A stretch of DNA of 64,000 bases from Drosophila persimilis. Lineage: Eukaryota > Arthropoda > Insecta > Diptera > Drosophilidae. The stretch is from positions 2,728,001-2,792,000 of the forward strand of contig NW_020825312.1 in NCBI RefSeq assembly GCF_003286085.1, given 5' to 3'. The position numbers were made by a program, and so were the translations under genes. The notes under the pieces were generated by a model. It was not told the DNA's origin and searched no databases. It was given only the letters and a program-made list of their open reading frames with translations. Shown here piece by piece: positions 57,039 to 64,000 of this stretch (the first letter of the stretch is position 1; each line of letters starts with the position of its first letter).

Positions 57039-59861
57039 GTGAGTCACAAATGTCGATGGAACTGCATTTGTTATCACAGTTCACGGTTTTCTCTTCTACC
57101 GCTCTGTGCGCTCTGTGGCTCGGTGCGGTCCCCCACAAAAGTCGCGCGATGCGAGTGTGCAACTTGTGGCTGGCTGATTCAACCCTTGTCTGAGGCCCAG
57201 ACGCATTCCTTTTCCCCGAATATACTCGTACCTTGGCGAAATCCTAAAAATGGGCTCACAACGACATGCCAAACAACAAAGCAAAACAAAGCAAAATACA
57301 ACTCTAGAAAAAAACCAACAAAGGGGTCCGAATGTTTAGATACTCTTGAAATTTATTATTTCTCATTATTATTACTCATCATTTTGTGATGCACGTGTCC
57401 GATTTTGATACGTACATATAACAACTGTAGTAGGAGATAAAGAACATACATATACATATATTTTCTTGCGGCTAGTTTATCTTTTTTGTTCGCTACAAAC
57501 AGAGTGAAGAGTATGGCAGCAAAAAATTGATTAATGTTAATAAATTGCGCAAAATACTACATCTAGTAGATCATACTTCCGATTTCTAGTATATCTTCTA
57601 TAAGACAGCCATTAAAGGAGAGTTTCTAATACATATTTCATACAAATTGTTATACTTTTTTATAGATTTACAAATTTGCTGATTCTTATGAATGATTTTA
57701 GGCGAAAATTCAGACAGGCAAATGATCGTTGCCACAGTTGCCTTGCTCAGTGCACTATGAATTTAGTAATAAGGTGACATTGTCACCATATCTTCTCTCT
57801 TTCGAGGACCATCCGCCTGTCAGTAGGTATGCAAACGTGCAGAAGGTAAAACGTTCGCTCTTGTATCGCTTGTCTCTCTGAGAGCCAAAAGAGCGTGGAT
57901 GGTCCTCACCACAGCGGACGGCGTCACCTTGTTACTAAAGTTATTATTCAGAAAAAATCATGATTAAATTATTCAATAAATAACCGCGAAAGTGTCAATC
58001 GTTATTTGAGAGGCCTGATATTTGTTTTTACTCGTATTCATATTTATTCATATATTATGGGGGGAGCTATATTTTTAGCTATCCAAACAACTGGAAAAAA
58101 CAAATATACCCTCTGCAAGGGGTATACTCGTATCAAAGCAACATTCCTACAAAAACAAAACATGCTGGGACTGGGGGTCGGCAATAGAAGCGGATTCAGG
58201 AACAAAAAAAATCGATAAGCAACAAAGAAATATCTTTCCGTTTGTGGCAGCAACGAAAAGACAACCCCTCGCCCCTCTCCCCGCTCTCTTCTCCATACCA
58301 CCTGGGCCAAAGGTTTTTCTCAAACAAATCCCTGTTAACTTTTAATCGCAGACAGAGGCGGGACTGGGGGCACTGTGGGAAACACCACCAAGTACATAAG
58401 TAATTCCAAATGTCACGCAATTGCAGAAGCTAGGGGAAAAGCCAAGAAAAGTGCCGGGAAAAGTGGGTGGACAGATTTAGCCAGCGAAAATGTCCGTGAT
58501 GTTAATGCGGTCCGATATTAATGGAATTTGTGTTGACAAAGTCGAGTCATCGTTACCGCGAGGTGCCGTAATGATGTTCCCTTGCACCCCCCGCCCCCCA
58601 TAATGTTTGCCCTGCCGCAGATGAAGATAAGCTGCCTTTTCTCTCGTTTTTTCTTTGCTGTTTCTACCGACCAAGTCATCAATTTTCCTTGCCTTAGATT
58701 ATCTTTCAAGTGGATAAAACGGCGAGCCGAACGCTCTAGATACGACACGGAGCAGTCCCCCGGAAAATCAATCAAAAAATCTATAATTTCCGCCCGGCCA
58801 CAACTCGTTACGAGTTGTATACGAGTATAAATAATTGAGTTTATTTGATGGAAAGTGGCGGTGACCTACACACTGGGTCCCCACTGTACCCACTCCACCG
58901 CACCGCACCGAAAGCTAGACGCGTGCCTCAATCGATAATGCGTCAGACCCGTGTCAATCATAACGTATTCCACACTCCCACTCCCACTGCCTCTGCCACT
59001 CCTCTTTCCTGGCACTACCGTTAATTGTGTCACCAGCGCCCTCTATCGGTTGCACTGGTCAGTCATATTGCGTGCCACTTTGCGTCCAGTTGCCGTGCGC
59101 CCCCATCTGTCCGGGGGGGCGATGTCCAGCGATTGAATTGTTGTACTTACTGCTGCCCCGACCCTTGGTCGGAAAAGCTTTGACAAGCTTGTCAATCTCA
59201 TTGGGGCTTACGAATATTCTGCGTGCGTGGACAAAGCGGTGAAAAAGTAACATTTGCTGCATTGGGGAGGGACTCGACGGGTGCGATACCCAGCATTAGG
59301 CAGAATGACCACCCCCCAGCCCCACCCAACATACCCGTGTGGTGTGCTGCGATTACAAGGTATTCTGAATAACAGAACCGCATGTGTGTCCACATCCACG
59401 TCCACGTCCACAGGGGATTACACGGATGCCATCTCGTCCATCCGGTCGCTGCAATTAGCGGTTGTAATAAGCATACCCTATGCAGGAGGGCATTGCGATT
59501 TTAGACGAACAACATTTCCGCAACACTTTTATATTTGATGTCTTGTTTTTTTCTTCCTAAAGATAGTCCAAGCTGTAGTCTATTTTATTTTTGTATATTC
59601 CACTTGGCGCAGCATTTGCCAGGGTATCTAAGGCTTCGGTGCCCGAAGAGTGTTTTTCTTTCAGGGTTTTTTTTTCTTTCGTTAAGCCTATTCCGAAAAC
59701 TGTTTCCACATCTGCCTCCCCGCGGTCAGTGCCAGCGTTGGTGGCGTGGCTCACTCGTTCCTAATAAATAGCCCTGGACTTTAATTAGGCGTAATGGAAA
59801 AAGGCTTTAATGGGGCTATGATTAGGCATAAATTATTCTTAGTATATGTGCCTGGTACAGA
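57039..59861 (+). other. Presumed large first intron of the gene at 56673 (part 1)
   Basis: There is no coding exon. It contains a foldback element at 57765-57946, a TATACCCTCTGC..GGTATAC palindrome at 58105-58127, and scattered pyrimidine-rich segments. A minus-strand ORF at 58044-58310 has no support. Confidence 0.4.
57765..57946. mobile_element. Foldback element (MITE-like), about 180 bp
   Basis: TTTAGTAATAAGGTGAC at the left pairs with the reverse complement of GTCACCTTGTTACTAAA at the right. An inner pair, GAGGACCATCC (57802) and GGATGGTCCTC (57897), nests inside, and CGCTCTT/AAGAGCG nests further in. The whole can fold into one imperfect hairpin, typical of a MITE. No clear target-site duplication was identified. 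Confidence 0.65.
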
Positions 59862-60051
59862 CTAGCGGTAAATGATCCTGCCGTGCTGGTAATCCTTCCA
59901 GCACTTGGACCACCTGGGACAGTCCGGGGCCACGATGCCTGCAAGCAATGGATCATTTGACACACTGAGGCATTGAACTCTATCGATCGCACTCACCTGC
60001 AGCCATGGCCAGAGAAATCACAAAGAGGAGAATCGCTGCCTTAATCTTCAT
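59862..60051 (-). CDS. Tiny two-exon secreted peptide gene, 43 aa
   Basis: Exon 1 is 60051-59997 and exon 2 59938-59862, with a 58-nt intron (GTGAGT donor, TTGCTTGCAG acceptor) and phase G + GC. The protein is a signal peptide, MKIKAAILLFVISLAMAAG, followed by IVAPDCPRWSKCWKDYQHGR and IIYR before the stop. The mature part of about 25 residues has two cysteines (CPRWSKC), likely one disulfide loop, and is basic. An initiator-like TCAGTT lies about 30 nt upstream of the ATG on the minus strand. The gene is nested in the presumed intron of the plus-strand gene. The size, the single short intron inside the signal-peptide boundary and the nested position are typical of Drosophila accessory-gland/seminal-fluid peptides; antimicrobial or neuropeptide function is also possible. 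I cannot name an orthologue. Confidence 0.65.
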
Positions 60052-60059
60052 CGTTTCGC

Positions 60060-63000
60060 ACTCGCCAAATGCCAGAATGCAACTGATGAGGCGACAGTCT
60101 GTAATCGCATAGAGAATGGGCGGGCGGGCAGACAGACGGTTATCGCTGGGGAACTCCGACACTGCGGTTATCTTTTCACGTTTTCCATGCCTGTGTATGG
60201 AATCTGGTTGCCAGTGAAAAGTTTCCCCAATCCCCAATGCCCAATCGACAGATCAAATCCCAATCACAATCCAAATCCAAATCCCAGCAACGCAATTTCA
60301 GCAGAGACCGGGTTGGGGGCGACTCTTGACCTGCCCACCAGTGTCCGTTATCAGTCGATTCAGGCTGCGATTACCGTGTGTTCCATGCACTATGCACTCT
60401 GCACTATGCACTGTGTTTTGTGTTCCAGTTCTCCTTCTGGCCAACTCGGATGTCTCCATTCAGAATGTGTGTATCTTTCAGGGCACTTTGGCTTGGTTCA
60501 TTTGGGTCTCCTCCCCTTTGCACTCCTCTCACCTTTCGCAACCAATTAATGTGTGTGTTTGTGTGTGTGCCTGTGTGCAAGTGCACCTCATTACGAGTAC
60601 GACCTGCTCGCAATCTAACCTACATTTGTGGCAACGAGTCGTCGTTGTAGTTGTAGCTGTAGTTGCAGTTGCTGTTGCTGTTGCACGCAGTTGCATACGC
60701 CATGTGGTACGTGCTAAGCTCCATTTTGGGGCCAAGTCGTTTGCTGTTGTTTTATTTTCGCTGTGGCGTCTGTTTATTTTCAGTATACGGGCACACAATG
60801 AATGGCACAGCAACGAAGGCGGCACAGAGCGGAGGACGTGTCTGGTCCTTTGTGGCACTGGTGGCACTGGTGGCACTGGATAGGCGGATAGGCGTTTGGG
60901 CTGTTCGGGGCGCGGCGTCACTCTGTTGCATGCCTTTCTTTCTCTCTCCTTTGTGGCACTGGCTTTTCGCTATTGTTGCTTTTGTGACATGCAAATTTAT
61001 GCATAAAGTGCTGTTGCACAAAATGAATTTATAACACGGCCAAGGAAATTTATCATCCAGCCAGCTTACATGGCCAGCCTCTCTCATTTACCATCTACCA
61101 CCAAGCATATACCAGAGCCCGGAGCAGGGCAGGGGCAGTGGCAGTGGCCCGAGCAGGGGCATCACAGGAATGGAGGAAGCTGCAAAGTGACGGGCGGCAT
61201 TTAAGAGCATTTATTATAATCATAAAGTACAAAACTGCATTATTATGCATTGTCGTTACCCAGTGCGTGCCACCAGGCAGGAAAGGCAGAAATGGTCTCT
61301 GGCTCTTGAGCGCCGGAAGTTGGCTCCAACTCTTCCTCCTCCTCCTCCTCATCCTCCTCCGATTCTGCTCCACATTTCCATAATTTCCATAATTTGAATG
61401 GAGCGACAATGGGGCAAACTTTTGGCACACAACTCGATGAAGATTTCAAGTATCGATGGATCATGGCTCCATCGATGGGGTACCTCTGGTATCTCTGGAT
61501 GCCCGGATGCCCCGATGGTTGGATATCTCATCTCGGCCGCATCGCTGGCATGGTCTCCGTGCCGCATAATTAGAAAGTTAAGAACTTGTTTTTGTGCTGC
61601 ATTCCGCATTTACTTGGGCAAATATAATTTGCACTTTTAATTGGCCGTAAAAGAGCGGGAGGACAGAGAGTGGCAGGGCAGGGCAGGGCAGGGGAGGAAA
61701 GGGAACGGGGCAGCGACTCCAAACTTTCTCCTGCACATCCTCGTAATTTTATGCTCTGCCACAACTGCTCCGCAGTTCTGCTGCTCCGCTGCTCCGCTGC
61801 TCTGCTGCGTGTGTGGTGCAATTGTTGTCATAAATGTTGGCGTTAAAATTTGCATTTTATTCGTGGCTCATAATAATGCTACCCCCTACCAGTACCCCTC
61901 CCCCTCTGCCTACCCTTGCCCCCGTTCCCACATAAACCTGACATCAAAATGCTTTTAGGTGCTTTCCCCCTTTTTCCGGTTTTTTTTTTCGGTTACGGTT
62001 TGTGTGCATTTTATAAACTTTCTGGGATTGGCGCACCCTCCTCCCACAGGACAATCAGTATACAGAAACTCAAATGTCGGAATATTTTGCTTATCGCCAT
62101 TCGGACTCATCTTTTTTTTGGCTTTGTTTTATTGTCATTTCATAATTGCATCTCATTCTGCCCCAGAGGCAGGAACTTCACATTTCGCTCTGATCTCTGG
62201 CATATTCTCTGACACATTATCTGATTCAGATTGTGACTCTGACTCTGATGGGAATGGAATCGTGCTACCCTTGAATACATATTGTTAACCCTTTCCCACT
62301 CGTACCCGTACTCGTACCCGTACTACCTTTCCGCAAAACTTTAAATGCTCACAGTTTTCGGTGGCCTTTACCGCAAAAATGTTGTGCGAGCCACAAACTT
62401 TTTGCAAATTGAATTAATTGCGTGCAAAATGGCAAAAATAAGAAAAAACGAACGTAGAGAGCATAAAGCCACTAACTGTCGGTTGGATGTCCTTCCTTTT
62501 CCTTTCCTTGCCTTTCCTTTTCCCTTGCCTTTGCCACTTCCCTTTGGGGCAATCCTTTGAAAAGTTGTAGAAAAATAGCTACCAGGAGGGCCTGGTGGAA
62601 AACCATTTTTGAGGGAAATTATAACGAATGAAAGCCGCAGAGCGGAACGAGCAGAGAGCCCCGATTTCGAGAGTATTAGCATAACATCAGCAGCGGAAAC
62701 AGAAGAACCTGAAACTGAACTGAACTGAAACCAAAGTTGGGCTCTAAATAATTTCATATCCGCATAAACAGAAATATATATTTTAAACGATGCTGTCTTG
62801 GATGCAGAACCCGCTAAAGGAGCACGACTGGGGGACTGAGAGACTGGGGGACTGGGAGCAATCATAGACAGCACAATCAACAGGAAGTGGATGCTTCGGT
62901 AGCTCCTCACGTGTGTCCTTAGTGTGTGCTAGGGCAAAGAGCGCCACTTCCGCTCTACTCGGCAGCCCGATAAAGGATTCCGGAAAAAACTCTCGTCAGT

Positions 63001-64000
63001 CCTAAGCAACTTGCAACTGTGCCTGACTCCTGACTCCTGCCTCCTGCCTCCTGCCTCCTGCCTGTGGCCTCTGTCTCTGCCTCTGCCCCCGCTCCTGCCT
63101 CTGGCTTGTAAACATGCAAAAATTGACAATTTAGGGCCCACAACAAAGGAACGGAGGAGCGGAGTCAGCGGGGCGCAGACGGCAGACGGCTGGGAGTCAT
63201 AACGGGGACGAGGTGACAAAGAACGGGCGAAAAATCTCAGCCCACAAAACGAGCCCGCGGGGAGGCGGCGGCAATTGGGCACACAGCAGGGACAGGACCC
63301 CCGAAACGGCAGCCTCCGCTTTATGGGCTGCCCGTGTTGTTTCTTGTGGCACGCAGTTTGTGGCATATTTCGACAGAGCAGCGCATCAGCGCAGCTCAAA
63401 CAAATTTAATTTTCTCACTTTTTGTATTGACATTCCGCTGCAAAAAAAAAAAAGAAAAGTAAAAGAAGATAACCGAAGCGAACCCCATTCGGTGGTAGCA
63501 TACTTACAGGCGGGCGAATAAATACTAACAGTGGCTGCAAAAAATGTTTGAATTCCGAATAAATGTTGAGAGTTTGCTTAACAGGAAATTGGGAAAATAT
63601 TAAAACGTAAACACACACACACAGCGATTTTTTCATTCAGTTAATGGATAGTTTGTTTTCCATCGCAGCCGAGAGTGCGGGGATTTATTTAATTAATGCA
63701 ACATGTTGGATTGATTTGCATCCGCGCTGTGCAGTACTTTAATGGGGGAGTCCTGCTTCCTTCACTCACTGAGTCCGGGATCGAGTGTGTACACACTGGG
63801 ATTTTTCTTTGCCTCGCAGCCAAAAGTTTTGGGGATTTATTTAAAATTTTCGCATGCAACACGTACGTGGAATTTGTGTGCCTTTGGGATTGATGCGAGT
63901 CCGTTTTTCTACACTAATTGAAGCACCACTCGCAGGACTCGGAGTGGCATTGAATGCGGAGTACAGTTGTGTCGGGAGTGTCTGCCAATCGGGCGGGGTA
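60060..64000 (+). other. Presumed large intron (part 2), no exon seen
   Basis: The sequence is GC-moderate with many short chance ORFs on both strands. Simple-sequence patches include GGCACTGGT repeats (about 60855-60880), CTCCTGCCT repeats (about 63027-63065), GGGCAGGGCA (61672-61692) and CTCCGCTG repeats near 61780. No tRNA, snoRNA-like or coding feature was identified. Confidence 0.4.

Noticed and set aside
62368-63399. Minus-strand ORFs of 156-180 codons in the last 2 kb
   Set aside because: Low-complexity (CTCCTGCCT, CCTTTCC repeats) and no domain, splice or start evidence.

Overview
This window looks like euchromatic DNA from a Drosophila species. Introns are 56-85 nt in the compact genes and kilobases long in the neural-type genes. 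Coding exons carry long CAG/polyQ tracts. Housekeeping promoters pair a DRE (TATCGATA) with Ohler Motif 1 (GGTCACACT). The recognisable genes (CapaR, mRpL59, a RASGEF1/CG7369 orthologue) are, from memory, left-arm chromosome 3 (Muller D) genes in D. melanogaster. I cannot name the species. All exon-intron structures were read by eye from splice signals, phase agreement and protein sense, with no transcript data.

Layout: 1-1260 is the 3' part of a non-LTR retrotransposon. 1.9-15.2 kb is the 3' half of a large plus-strand immunoglobulin-superfamily adhesion/receptor gene: an Ig half-domain exon, a transmembrane exon, then a very long low-complexity cytoplasmic tail with alternative endings. 15.2-23.4 kb is non-coding as far as I can see. 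23.4-27.8 kb is repeat-rich, with a duplicated module holding an amplified 46/57-bp satellite and a 68-bp tandem array. 28.1-30.1 kb (minus) is a secreted polyQ protein ending in a Kazal domain. 32.0-34.6 kb (minus) is the Capa peptide receptor in ten coding exons. 36.6-39.6 kb holds a broken partial copy of the next gene, a pogo/Tigger-like relic and a Helitron relic. 40.0-42.3 kb (plus) is a nine-exon ODAD4/TTC25-like gene, tail to tail with mRpL59 (42.6-43.3 kb, minus). 43.6-47.8 kb is bounded by an inverted repeat and contains a 60-aa two-exon gene plus decayed gene fragments. 48.1-53.5 kb (plus) is the RasGEF1 gene. 56.7-57.0 kb is the first coding exon of another plus-strand gene whose remaining exons lie beyond 64 kb. 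Its presumed first intron hosts a 43-aa two-exon secreted-peptide gene on the minus strand (59.86-60.05 kb).

The most interesting observation is in the Ig gene. The exon starting at 11665 is open in two frames for 375 nt, and splice phases upstream fit both. Skipping or including a 95-nt cassette (8141-8235) would switch the frame and give different C-termini, one with a class II PDZ-ligand-like end. A third possible last exon carries an ITIM-like tyrosine motif. The two tiny spliced peptide genes and the satellite-bearing module with duplicated CTCF-like motifs are the next best leads.
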